64,000 nucleotides of DNA, from the NCBI RefSeq assembly GCF_000685865.1, contig NZ_JMKS01000003.1:682001-746000 (forward strand). Direction: 5' to 3'. The position numbers and the translations under genes are program-made. The notes below the pieces were generated by a model, which had not been told where the DNA came from, searched no databases, and saw nothing but the letters and a program-made list of their open reading frames with translations. The stretch is from Exiguobacterium antarcticum DSM 14480 (GTDB lineage Bacteria > Bacillota > Bacilli > Exiguobacteriales > Exiguobacteriaceae). Below are positions 1 to 8,562 of this stretch, piece after piece (the stretch's first letter is position 1; each line of letters starts with the position of its first letter).

Positions 1-450
1 CATCAGCAAAACGTAGTGCTCACAGGTGCCCCCGGCACTGGTAAGACACATCTTGCGATTGGTTTAGGACGGGAAGCTTGTCGTAAAGGAAAAGAAGTAC
101 GTTTCTTTCGTGTTTCGGAGCTCGTAGAGCAACTCACCAAAGCATGGCGTGATGGGAAGCTGAGTAGCTTCCATACACGCCTCGATTCTGCGGATCTTAT
201 CGTCTTGGATGAAATGGGCTATCTTCCATTATCCAAAGAGTCAGCAGAGCTCCTGTTCCATCTCATTACAGACTGGTACGAAAAGAAAAGTATCATCATC
301 ACATCGAATCTAGAATTCAGTCAATGGAATCGTGTTTTCGCAGATCCTAGATTAACGTCAGCACTCGTTGATCGTGTGATTCATCATGCGCACATTCTGA
401 CCTTCACAGGCGATAGTTATCGTGTCACACATGCATTATCAAGAAATTAA
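1..450 (+). CDS. istB: IS21-family helper ATPase IstB (5' end outside window)
   Basis: This is the C-terminal part of an IstB AAA+ ATPase, which loads target DNA for the IstA transposase. The Walker A motif GAPGTGKT begins at about base 28, and a Walker B-type LIVLDEMGYL follows. The visible residues are the same as the corresponding part of the full-length IstB at 5800-6516, so the true start lies upstream of base 1. It ends with a normal TAA just inside the element end, and nothing in the visible part is broken. Confidence 0.9.
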   Translation, partial: HQQNVVLTGAPGTGKTHLAIGLGREACRKGKEVRFFRVSELVEQLTKAWRDGKLSSFHTRLDSADLIVLDEMGYLPLSKESAELLFHLITDWYEKKSIIITSNLEFSQWNRVFADPRLTSALVDRVIHHAHILTFTGDSYRVTHALSRN

Positions 451-515
451 ATATTTACTGGCAAAGTTCTGTACTTTTTTCTGCAATTCACTGCACAAAC
501 CTATTGCAAAATACA
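1..515 (+). mobile_element. IS21-family element, 3' (istB-side) end; copy 1, cut by window edge
   Basis: The bases match, on the opposite strand, the istB-side end of the complete copy at 5735-8100; I see no difference over the 515 bp present. The element end reads inward TGTATTTTGCAATAGG, the same terminus as at 5735. The other end lies outside the window, so its target duplication cannot be checked. The two copies are inverted relative to each other, with their istB ends facing, and they enclose the GNAT and Septu-like genes. Confidence 0.88.
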
Positions 516-530
516 AACCGAGCATCTTTT

Positions 531-1040
531 TTAGGTTTCTTCCGTTGTAAAAATCTTTGACATCGCCAGTTCGTCGACGTACTCGCCGTCAATAAACAGC
601 GAGGCAATTCGTGTCCCTTCGATGTTAAAGCCAAACTTATGATAAAGCTCGATCGCCCGCAGGTTATCTTTGCGGACCGTCAGTTCGAGCCGAACAAGCC
701 CGGCTTCAACGGCAAACGCATCGACTGCCTCAAGTAATCCTGCACCAAGGCCTTGACCGGTATAGGCATCGAGCAAGCCGATGACAAGGTTCGCCCGGTG
801 ACGGATTCGACTTGGTTTTCCACCGACGACCAACACATAGCCGACGAGTTGCTCATCGACATCAACGACGAAGATATCTGAGTTCGCCGCCTGACCAAAT
901 CGTTCGATGAACGCTTCCGCCTGCTCCGTCGACATGCTGCGTTCTTCCGGTTCATACAACATATATTTCGTTTCCCGATCAATCCGTCGCATCAAGTCCG
1001 ATAAGGGCTTTCCGTCTATCAACGTGGCGCGTCGTATCAT
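531..1040 (-). CDS. GNAT-family N-acetyltransferase
   Basis: A protein of about 169 residues with the GNAT fold. The acetyl-CoA pyrophosphate-binding segment is seen around LLDAYTGQGLGAGLLEA (R/Q-x-x-G-x-G type), followed by the C-terminal ELYHKFGFNIEGTR motif. It presumably acetylates a small molecule or a protein N-terminus; the substrate is unknown. I chose the ATG at 1040 because GGAG lies about 9 nt upstream. Its GC-richer codon use resembles the chromosome and contrasts with the AT-rich genes next to it, so it probably marks the chromosomal side of the island. The IS21 end at 515 lies about 15 bp beyond its stop and may have replaced its native terminator. Confidence 0.85.
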   Translation of the reverse strand: MIRRATLIDGKPLSDLMRRIDRETKYMLYEPEERSMSTEQAEAFIERFGQAANSDIFVVDVDEQLVGYVLVVGGKPSRIRHRANLVIGLLDAYTGQGLGAGLLEAVDAFAVEAGLVRLELTVRKDNLRAIELYHKFGFNIEGTRIASLFIDGEYVDELAMSKIFTTEET

Positions 1041-1092
1041 AGGTATCAGCTCCGTTTCTACAAAACTCAACTTTTTTATAATTTAAATCAAA

Positions 1093-2649
1093 TCAATTCG
1101 TTAATAAAGGAAAAGAGGGATGGTTTTGTGACTTTACATTGGGAACGACTAAATCAAAAATCAATCTTCCCAAAATTTCATTATTTTGATTTTCTCTATC
1201 AATCAAAATCAAGTTAGACATATCTTCAATAGAATATTCATGAAATAAATTTGGGAATTGTTTTTGTAGTTGACTTTTATATAAATTATTTAAAATATAA
1301 CTTTGCTCTATTTTACGGTTAATATAGCCTTTATATTCATTATAAACAGCTTCTAACTGAAACAATACGGCATTATTGTAAAGGATATATCTTTCAAAGT
1401 CAGAAGTGCCCTCAACTATTACTTCAATTTGATAATTTGAACTTTTCCCCAAAAAAATATCAACATAATTAATTTCGTTAGTTTCATTAATTTCTGTTTT
1501 ATATACAGTGTCAAATATCTTTTTTAACTTTTGAAAATTATCATTGATTAATTTATTTAATTTTGTAACATTAGATCTCTGGGTATTATTTTTTCCTTTT
1601 AACAATTTATATTCTTGTATTTCATAATTAAATTTTTCGAGGTACATTTCTAATTTCGAAATGAAAATTTCTTTACTTTCTATAATTGATATAATATCAC
1701 TAGATATAAATTCATCTAATTTCCGTCTATAATTATTTGATAAATTAAATATTATTCTCAATTGTTTTCTATGTTTTAAATTATTTATTCGAACATTATA
1801 AAGATTTTGTAATGTACTACTTATTTCGTCTAAATCTTTTTTCGAATTCTTAACGAAATTCCTAATATCTTTAAAATAATTTAACCCAGAAAATAATTTA
1901 ATATAATACTTTTCTAATTCAGACATTTCCACATTGTCTATTTCTTTTAATTTTTCATACGCACTTTTATATTGTTTATAAGAAACTTTAAATCTTATCT
2001 TCTCATTGATATTAATATCGTAAGGCGATAAATTTCTACTAAAACTAGTGTAGTAAGAACTTTTAAAACGTTGATTGCAATAAATACAACTTGGAACTAA
2101 GTTTGATAATGTTATAGAGAAGATTGGAAAAATACTTTTTGGTAAAAAATGATCTAAATCTGCCATTGCTCGAGAAGATGCTTGAGATAGATAATAATTA
2201 GATTGAACTGTATATATAAAATTTGCATTGCAGTAAGGACAGACGTTTTGATTTAGTCTTTTCAGAAATTTGTAGCTATTCCATTCTGTAGAATTTCTTT
2301 TGGTAAAGTTTTTATATGCCTTCAAAAAAACTTTAGAAATTGCATTATTAACATTTTCAAATTTAGAAATCTCTTCTAAGTTAGGTTGATTAGAGTTTAA
2401 ATTAAAATAGCTTTCTAATGAATGTATGAGTTGAAAGTATTCCTTTTGTATTATCTTCAATTCTTCGATAGAACAACTTACAATTCTTATTAAATTATCA
2501 ATTACATAATTTAATATAGCACACGCTATTTCATCCCCTTCTACAATATTATTTTTCAAATTTAACAAATCTTTGTTCAACTGCCCCTCTTCTTTTGCTA
2601 GGGCTTTATGTTCTAATAACAATTCATGTGGCAATGGAACATATATCAT
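1093..2649 (-). CDS. HNH endonuclease, PtuB-like (Septu-type system)
   Basis: 518 residues. The HNH/zinc module shows CPYC near residue 133, LDHFLP near 166 and a second CIYCN near 188, the layout of PtuB-type nucleases; the long C-terminal half is not recognised. In Septu systems an ABC-like ATPase (PtuA) and an HNH nuclease (PtuB) together protect against phage. Here the ATPase gene lies directly upstream in the same orientation with only 2 bp between, but it is broken by two insertion sequences. The nuclease frame is intact, so it may be expressed alone or silent. It is longer than the roughly 200-330 residues I recall for typical PtuB, so this may be a variant. Very AT-rich, which suggests acquisition by transfer. 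Confidence 0.72.
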   Translation of the reverse strand: MIYVPLPHELLLEHKALAKEEGQLNKDLLNLKNNIVEGDEIACAILNYVIDNLIRIVSCSIEELKIIQKEYFQLIHSLESYFNLNSNQPNLEEISKFENVNNAISKVFLKAYKNFTKRNSTEWNSYKFLKRLNQNVCPYCNANFIYTVQSNYYLSQASSRAMADLDHFLPKSIFPIFSITLSNLVPSCIYCNQRFKSSYYTSFSRNLSPYDININEKIRFKVSYKQYKSAYEKLKEIDNVEMSELEKYYIKLFSGLNYFKDIRNFVKNSKKDLDEISSTLQNLYNVRINNLKHRKQLRIIFNLSNNYRRKLDEFISSDIISIIESKEIFISKLEMYLEKFNYEIQEYKLLKGKNNTQRSNVTKLNKLINDNFQKLKKIFDTVYKTEINETNEINYVDIFLGKSSNYQIEVIVEGTSDFERYILYNNAVLFQLEAVYNEYKGYINRKIEQSYILNNLYKSQLQKQFPNLFHEYSIEDMSNLILIDRENQNNEILGRLIFDLVVPNVKSQNHPSFPLLTN

Positions 2650-2651
2650 GT

Positions 2652-3642
2652 TTACTCCTCTTTCCTTTTTAGAGATTCAAGTTTCTCCTTGAGAAGTTCG
2701 ATATCTGTAGTAACTTTTTCTATTTCACTTGAACGATTCAGTTCTTCTTTTTGTTTATACAACTCTAACAATTTTGTTTTAATAATTGGCTCACCTATTT
2801 GATTGATAAATTTTTCAATATATCCTTTTTCTACGTCTAAGTTGACTCCTAACAAATAGTTAGCCACTTCATTAATTCTATCTTTAGCATAATCTCCAAT
2901 TAAACCATCCGTTAAAAAAAATGAATGCGAAAATAGGTCATGGACGTTTGCTCCTAAAGTTGCTGTGAAATTTTCGAGAGTATCCTGAATTGCTATCTTT
3001 CCAGATTGGTTTTTTCTCAAAAGTAGCAGACTATTAAACGGTAATTCTGATAACACAAAGGGAGAGTGTGTAGTAAGTACAATTTGGATGTTTTTTTGAT
3101 TCTCTCTTTTTGAATTTAAAATACTCATTAGCATCTTCAAAAATTTTTTTTGTAACATTGGATGCAATGAAATTTCGACCTCATCTAATAATATTAATAT
3201 ATCTTTATTTAATGAATCTTTAATTGCTAGATTTAAACTTGTAAATAAGTTTAATAATTGAATTTCTCCAGCGCTTAAATTTCTCCATACAAAATACAAT
3301 GGTTTATTTTGGCCGACTATTTTTGAATATTCAACCATAAACCTATATGCTAAATCATGATTAATTTTGTTTACTTTTATAATAGGTACTTCAATTTTAA
3401 TCAATTTTGTAACTTCAGATTTATCATCTACTTCAAAAGCATAAGTTTCAGTAGTGTGGGTATCTACTTTTTCGAAAAAATTATCATTGGTAAAATCTAA
3501 AAAACTAACATAACTTTCGATCAGCTCTCTGCTTCTTCTTATTAAAATGTTTTGATTTTGCTGTTGTAATTTATTTGCATCTAAAATTTTTATTTCTTCA
3601 ATTGTGTCAATTACAGTTTTTTTAAATGACGGTTTGTCAAAT
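2652..3642 (-). pseudogene. C-terminal fragment of PtuA-like ABC ATPase (Septu-type)
   Basis: The open frame continues upstream of the apparent TTG start at 3404 right up to the IS30 edge, so this is a fragment and not a complete gene. It carries the ABC signature (NLSAGEIQ, near 3270), Walker B LILLDEVEISLHP (near 3190) and the H-loop TTHSPFVL (near 3065), but no Walker A. The missing Walker A half lies beyond the IS30 element. A C-terminal coiled-coil-like lysine/glutamate-rich stretch ends just before the HNH gene. On simple excision of the IS30 this frame does not rejoin the upstream piece, which ends in TAA and is offset by one base; a further mutation is therefore implied. Confidence 0.8.
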
Positions 3643-4575
3643 TAAGTGCAACACTTCTTCCGAGAAGACCTCGTATGCAGTTTTCCAGTTGAGACATTTC
3701 CGTGGTCTCCCATTGATCCAGGCGAGCGCTTGAGCGAGTTCAGAACGACTGACCTTTCCGAAATCCGTCCCCTTCGGGAAAAATTCACGGAGAAGACCAT
3801 TGGCGTTCTCGTTACTTCCACGTTGCCAAGAAGAATACGGATCCGCAAAATACATCGGTACGCCTAACGTTTCACGAATTCGTTCATGACAGCTAAACTC
3901 TTTTCCACGATCTGTCGTCGCGGTTTGAAACGTTCCCGACGGGAAGTAGAGATGCAATGCTTTAATCGCTGACTCCATCGAGGCAGCGGACCGATCCTCC
4001 ATCGGCACAGCGAGATAGAAACGGCTCTTTCGCTCGACGAACGTTGCGACACATGCCTTGGATTTCCCTCTGGCTGAGACGACAGTATCCAGCTCCCAAT
4101 GTCCAAACGTTTGGCGCCCTTTGACGTCGGCTGGACGTTTACTGATTGGTAATCCGACATTGAAGCGTCCACGCGTCTCACGTGGTTTCTGACGCTTTCC
4201 CTTTTGGCGAAGAAAACTAGAATTGGTCTCGACGAGGCCCGTATAGATCCAGCGATAAATTGTCTTGAAGGATAGTCCTTCTTCTTGGAATAAACGTCCG
4301 GCAATCTGTTCAGGCGACCATGTCTCGCGTAACTTTTCGAGGATACGAACTCCTTTTTCTAGCGTGAACTTCGTCCGTGCACCGCACTTCTTTTTGCGCT
4401 CAACATAACGCTGGTCAGCACAAGAAGCATCATAGTAAGGGTTTCGTTTTAATTCTCGTGAAATCGTAGAAGGTTGACGCCCCAGGCGTCCCGCAATCTT
4501 TCGGACGGATAAACCTAAATCGAGATACGTTTCTATTTTGACTCTTTCTGATGTGGTAAGATGAATATAGCTCAT
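3637..4575 (-). CDS. IS30-family transposase
   Basis: 312 residues, a normal length for the family. The N-terminal HTH (SVRKIAGRLGRQPSTISREL) is followed by the DDE catalytic core: FGHWELDTV (first D), TTDRGKEF (second D) and the closing NENANGLLREFFPKG with the third acidic residue. The frame is intact, so it may be active. The last element codon is TTA of the inverted repeat; the final Ile codon and TGA stop come from flanking target DNA (3637-3642), so the C-terminus depends on the insertion site. Confidence 0.93.
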   Translation of the reverse strand: MSYIHLTTSERVKIETYLDLGLSVRKIAGRLGRQPSTISRELKRNPYYDASCADQRYVERKKKCGARTKFTLEKGVRILEKLRETWSPEQIAGRLFQEEGLSFKTIYRWIYTGLVETNSSFLRQKGKRQKPRETRGRFNVGLPISKRPADVKGRQTFGHWELDTVVSARGKSKACVATFVERKSRFYLAVPMEDRSAASMESAIKALHLYFPSGTFQTATTDRGKEFSCHERIRETLGVPMYFADPYSSWQRGSNENANGLLREFFPKGTDFGKVSRSELAQALAWINGRPRKCLNWKTAYEVFSEEVLHLI

Positions 4576-4665
4576 AACAAATCCTCCGTTGAATGTGGTG
4601 TGGTAACTCCATTCTACACGAGGCCGTTATGGGCTTTTTGTGTTTTCCGTCAGGTGTTGCACTTA
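3643..4665 (-). mobile_element. IS30-family insertion sequence
   Basis: An element of about 1.02 kb with matching terminal inverted repeats: TAAGTGCAACAC at 3643 and its complement ending at 4665. The flanks carry a short AT duplication (3641-3642 and 4666-4667; AAT is possible if the ends shift by one), which fits the 2-3 bp duplications of this family. It carries one transposase gene and interrupts the PtuA-like ATPase. Confidence 0.88.
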
Positions 4666-4668
4666 ATA

Positions 4669-5734
4669 TTACAATTCGTCAAATTCAATTAAATAGCCGG
4701 TAATTTCTTTTAAGTTTAAAATTTCATACTTCTTGTTAGAATCATTCGCCTTAATTTCTTTTTTTATTCCGGTTGGCAACCAATTATCTAATTCTGAGAA
4801 TAGATTTTCAATCATAGCTAAGAACATTGATTCATTCAATTGAATTATATCTTTTTCTTTCAATATGTAATCATATATTTCATTCTCTAGAGGGAAATTT
4901 GAGATTCTTTTTTCAAATCGCAAATACTTGTTGTTATCATTTAGTGAAAAAAATTCGTTTCTGACTTGAGAATCTAGAAAGTTATAAAAAACATAAATTT
5001 CTTCAGGAACAATTAAATTTGCGTTAATATCCTCAAGCTCAGTATTTTCCTTAAAGTATCTTAAAGTATTTATAATTTCTTTTTCTTTTATTTTGAACAA
5101 ATAATCAATATCAAAACGCTTTTTCCCATCTAATACGTTTATCGTCATCATATTATCTGATATTAGATTCTCATTTATCACATGATCATTTATAGCAGAA
5201 TCAATATTATATCCTACTGAAAAATCCATATAATCTAGCTTATCTTGTTCTGTATTTTCTTTAAACACTCTATTTCTTCTTGTGTAGTCCCAATGATTAG
5301 TATAAAAAATCAAAGTACTATCTTTCCCTAATCTAGTCTTTAATCTCAATTTACTATCACGTGATTTTTTCTCATTTAAAGTTACTTTCTTTAAAAGTAA
5401 TGTGAATTTCCATTCTGAAATTTTAAATGTAAATTCATTGGTAGCACCATTAAAATTATAAATCTCAGAACTGATATCATGGTGAGAATTACTAACAACA
5501 ATAGGATTATTTTCTCTTAGCAAGGATTCATCGTAGTACATTTCATAAACATCATTTTTCTTTACAATTAATATTGATGCATCATTAGGATTCGTAAATC
5601 CATGTAGAAATCTATCTTTTATTAACTCTAAAATTGATGTTTTACCAATACCATTATTACCAGCTATTGCTGTAACTGATTTAACGTCTTTTCCCCAATA
5701 ATTTTTTAAATAACTATCACTCTTTTTTACCTCT
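4669..5734 (-). pseudogene. N-terminal/central fragment of PtuA-like ABC ATPase (Septu-type)
   Basis: The frame is open from the IS21-family edge at 5734 down to TAA at 4669. Near its upstream end it contains a clear Walker A (AGNNGIGKTS, about 5640-5665), preceded by YLKNYWGKDVKSVTAI. An ATG at 5541 could be taken as a start, but it would cut off Walker A. Signature and Walker B motifs are absent here and lie in 2652-3642, so the two are halves of one ABC-type ATPase. The native start lies beyond the IS21 element at 8218. Confidence 0.8.
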
Positions 5735-5799
5735 TGTATTTTGCAATAGGTTTGTGCAGTGAATTGCAGAAAAAAGTACAGAACTTTGCCAGTAAATAT

Positions 5800-6516
5800 T
5801 TAATTTCTTGATAATGCATGTGTGACACGATAACTATCGCCTGTGAAGGTCAGAATGTGCGCATGATGAATCACACGATCAACGAGTGCTGACGTTAATC
5901 TAGGATCTGCGAAAACACGATTCCATTGACTGAATTCTAGATTCGATGTGATGATGATACTTTTCTTTTCGTACCAGTCTGTAATGAGATGGAACAGGAG
6001 CTCTGCTGACTCTTTGGATAATGGAAGATAGCCCATTTCATCCAAGACGATAAGATCCGCAGAATCGAGGCGTGTATGGAAGCTACTCAGCTTCCCATCA
6101 CGCCATGCTTTGGTGAGTTGCTCTACGAGCTCCGAAACACGAAAGAAACGTACTTCTTTTCCTTTACGACAAGCTTCCCGTCCTAAACCAATCGCAAGAT
6201 GTGTCTTACCAGTGCCGGGGGCACCTGTGAGCACTACGTTTTGCTGATGATCGATGAAAGAGAGCGACATCAATTCTTCTTTCTTGAGATGACGAGGAAA
6301 GTAGATGTTGTCATGCCAGCGATAGTCTTCAAGTGATTTATTGTTGATGAATTTTGCTTTTTTTATGAGCCTCTCTGCCTTCGCTTCTTCACGAAGTCTC
6401 ATCTCCATTTCAAAAAGTGTCGTGAGAAACGTCTCGGACGATTCCATCGGAATCGATTCGTAAATTTCAGCGACGTAAGCGAGCCGAAGGGATTTGCACA
6501 TCTCTTTTAGATTCAC
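5800..6516 (-). CDS. istB: IS21-family helper ATPase IstB
   Basis: 238 residues, full length. The N-terminal helical domain is followed by AAA+ Walker A GAPGTGKT and Walker B LIVLDEMGYL. IstB is the ATP-dependent regulator that directs IstA to target DNA. Its ATG overlaps the end of istA by 4 nt (ATGA), the usual translational coupling in this family. Where they overlap it has the same residues as the partial copy at 1-450, which suggests recent duplication of the element. Confidence 0.95.
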   Translation of the reverse strand: MNLKEMCKSLRLAYVAEIYESIPMESSETFLTTLFEMEMRLREEAKAERLIKKAKFINNKSLEDYRWHDNIYFPRHLKKEELMSLSFIDHQQNVVLTGAPGTGKTHLAIGLGREACRKGKEVRFFRVSELVEQLTKAWRDGKLSSFHTRLDSADLIVLDEMGYLPLSKESAELLFHLITDWYEKKSIIITSNLEFSQWNRVFADPRLTSALVDRVIHHAHILTFTGDSYRVTHALSRN

Positions 6517-7949
6517 GGCTGCACCTCACTCTGCCATGGTCGATTCAAACTGTCATACTTACTCCAGTCGACATCGTAGGGATGCTCTTCGATGTCAGAA
6601 TAGGCATCGCTCTGGCTCAGTAGCTCATACAATCGTTCATCGATTTCAGTGATTGAATGCAGGACTAATCTAGATCGTAGCCATCCCAGTCTTTCTCTCC
6701 GTATCATCAGATTCTGGATGTTCAGATACTCTCGAATTCGTCCAGGGAGGTACTCTGCGTGGCGTGAATGACCATAACTACGCGGCTTTTTGTACCATTC
6801 GTTGAGAATGCTTTCCCAAGGTAACGCCCGTTTCGTCATCATATAAGGTCGCTTTTCTTCGTACAGGATTTCTCCGTGACGAGAAATGATTTTCATATCG
6901 TCCCATTTTAGGATTGCTCTCACTTGTCCATGTCGAGAACCAGATGGAACGAGAATCTTCGTTTGATCGATGGTCACTTCTCCATATTTGTTTACCTTCA
7001 ACAGTTCCTCCTTGAACACCGGAAAGTCTTCTTCCGGCAGTCGAAGGAGATGCTTTTTCTCTTCCACAACGAGATCCTTGATACGTACTTTCTTTTCATA
7101 ATGTATACGTTCCATGTCATCCCTGAGGGATGATGCGAGGCGTCTGTTCAATGATTCGAAGTCATTCATGACGGGAGAAGGAACCAGGAAGTTGTAACGG
7201 ACATATCCAACCTTGTTTTCGACGCTTCCTTTCTCATTCCCACTATACGGATTACAGCTTTGAACTTGGAAACCATAGTGCGTTACGAATTGCTGAAAAG
7301 CGTCCGTATAAATGGCATCTTCCTTTGTTGTCCGTACTTTAGCGACGGCTGCTGGGAGATTGTCGATTCGTAATTGTTGCGGCACGCCTCCGATTTCTTC
7401 GAACAGTCTCTTCAATCCGGTCAGGAAACATTCTTGGTTCTCTGCTGGTAATGCAACCGCAGCTGTTCGATTGCTATACGGCATGGATAGGATCAAGCAA
7501 TGCACATCGACCGCATGACTGTCCTTCACGACTTCCATGACGCCAAAATCTACCTGTGCTTCTCCGGGCGGGTGGGCCAACCGCTCGAATCGACTATCGT
7601 TTTCTACATCGCGACCTAGGCGCCATTCTTTGATGAATTGACAGACGGTCCGGTAGGACCCTTCAAATCCATATGTACATAATGTCTCATATAGTTTTTT
7701 ATTGGTTCGTCGTTGTTTCTTTTTCATCATCGCATCTTCCTGTAGCCAGTCCTCGATCATTTCGCCCCAACGGGTGCCATACATCATGCCACGCTTTGAA
7801 GAATGACTTTCTTTTGGTAGAAAAGACTCATCGGCATATTTTTTAGCAGTTCGCCAGTTCAGGTTAAGATCTTTCGCAATCTTATTGATGGAATAGGATT
7901 TATGGTTCCTTAAAAATTTGATACAATTGATTTCAGACATTGTTAGCAT
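6513..7949 (-). CDS. istA: IS21-family transposase IstA
   Basis: About 478 residues from the ATG at 7949 (MLTMSEINCIKF), preceded by GGAG; an in-frame extension to 8081 would run into the element's terminal repeats and is less likely. An N-terminal HTH (SINKIAKDLNLNWRTAKKYA) is followed by an rve/DDE integrase core: EAQVDFGVMEVV, then the IDNLPAAV region and NPYSGNEKGSVENKVGYVR. It performs strand transfer of the element. No frameshift is seen. Confidence 0.93.
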   Translation of the reverse strand: MLTMSEINCIKFLRNHKSYSINKIAKDLNLNWRTAKKYADESFLPKESHSSKRGMMYGTRWGEMIEDWLQEDAMMKKKQRRTNKKLYETLCTYGFEGSYRTVCQFIKEWRLGRDVENDSRFERLAHPPGEAQVDFGVMEVVKDSHAVDVHCLILSMPYSNRTAAVALPAENQECFLTGLKRLFEEIGGVPQQLRIDNLPAAVAKVRTTKEDAIYTDAFQQFVTHYGFQVQSCNPYSGNEKGSVENKVGYVRYNFLVPSPVMNDFESLNRRLASSLRDDMERIHYEKKVRIKDLVVEEKKHLLRLPEEDFPVFKEELLKVNKYGEVTIDQTKILVPSGSRHGQVRAILKWDDMKIISRHGEILYEEKRPYMMTKRALPWESILNEWYKKPRSYGHSRHAEYLPGRIREYLNIQNLMIRRERLGWLRSRLVLHSITEIDERLYELLSQSDAYSDIEEHPYDVDWSKYDSLNRPWQSEVQP

Positions 7950-8100
7950 TCCTTTCATCTCCTTCACGTTCTTGTTTCGCAACTTAAACGTTAGGATGAA
8001 TTTGTGGGTGCTGGCAAGTCTTTTTCTTTTTTCGCAAAAGGAGTGCAGAACTGTGTACGTTTCCGTCGCACAAGTCTGCACTCCTATTTTGCATTACACA

Positions 8101-8218
8101 CCTCTAATGTTTTATCAGCTTTATTATAAAAGAATCTATACTCGCTAAAAAAATTCAAATCACAATATTCTAGCTTATTTTTACTATTGGCTAAAAAATA
8201 TACTAACAAACAAATCAC
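8101..8218 (-). pseudogene. N-terminal fragment of PtuA-like ATPase, start side
   Basis: Removing the IS21-family copy and one target repeat joins this frame to the fragment at 4669-5734. The joined N-terminus has the pattern NFFSEYRFFYN that precedes Walker A in Septu-type ATPases. Upstream the frame is closed by TAG immediately before a GTG at 8218, so the start must be this GTG or a TTG three codons later. The joined gene would have encoded about 720 residues, long for PtuA. Confidence 0.62.
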
Positions 8219-8263
8219 ATCCTAGTTATTAAAGTATGATTCAAATTATTCTTTATACAATAA

Positions 8264-8299
8264 AAGTGTTACATCCATAACTTACAGGATGTAACACTT
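8264..8299 (-). terminator. Strong inverted repeat, probable intrinsic terminator
   Basis: Two perfect 13-bp arms (AAGTGTTACATCC and its complement) enclose a 10-nt loop; on the minus strand they are followed by TTATTG. It lies just beyond the truncated tmRNA end at 8324, so it may be the ancestral ssrA terminator displaced when the element integrated. It would also insulate the Septu-like genes downstream. Confidence 0.6.
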
Positions 8300-8323
8300 C
8301 TTTGAAATCCACTGATTTCGTCG

Positions 8324-8347
8324 TATGGAGACGGCGGGAGTCGAACC
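8324..8347. repeat. att repeat, truncated copy of the tmRNA 3' end (distal to integrase)
   Basis: This 24-bp segment matches 28770-28793, the 3' end of ssrA, with a single mismatch (C at 8335, T at 28781, in the last pair of the T-stem). No other tmRNA sequence is present here. It marks the far junction of the integrative element. Confidence 0.88.
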
Positions 8348-8399
8348 ATTTGTCTCAAGGTATTGCTATATCAATATTTGCGGGGGCAATTAATTTTAT

Positions 8400-8420
8400 T
8401 GACTACATTTTTGACTACGT
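8400..8420 (+). repeat. Integrase arm-type repeat pair, distal end
   Basis: TGACTACAT at 8400 and TGACTACGT at 8412 are spaced 12 bp apart, about 50 bp inside the att repeat. The same pair with the same spacing and orientation occurs at 28652-28672. Binding by the integrase N-terminal domain is inferred. The rest of 8421-8562 is AT-rich with no gene that I can support. Confidence 0.65.
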
Positions 8421-8562
8421 AACAAACAATAAAGCTATTTGAATTTGATATAACAATGGCGTGAGTTAATAATTTGCATTTTTGCTATAAGCGACATTTT
8501 GCTACTAAGAATATAATAATTTTACTTTTAATTATCATCTGAAACAATTTATCCAGTAAGTA

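Larger units (their letters stand above)
5735..8100 (-). mobile_element. IS21-family insertion sequence, complete (copy 2)
   Basis: The ends are TGTATTTTGCAATAGG at 5735 and, on the other strand from 8100, TGTGTAATGCAAAATAGG. Both begin TGT and share TGCAA..TAGG followed by TGCAG repeats. The flanks carry the 5-bp duplication cctct (5730-5734 and 8101-8105). It holds istA and istB with a 4-nt overlap, both intact. It splits the N-terminus of the PtuA-like ATPase: removing one copy of the duplication plus the element restores an open frame. Confidence 0.92.

Noticed and set aside
8324-8347. Possible tRNA gene fragment
   Set aside because: The T-arm-like sequence matches ssrA exactly apart from one base, and no anticodon or D-arm follows; it is an att remnant.
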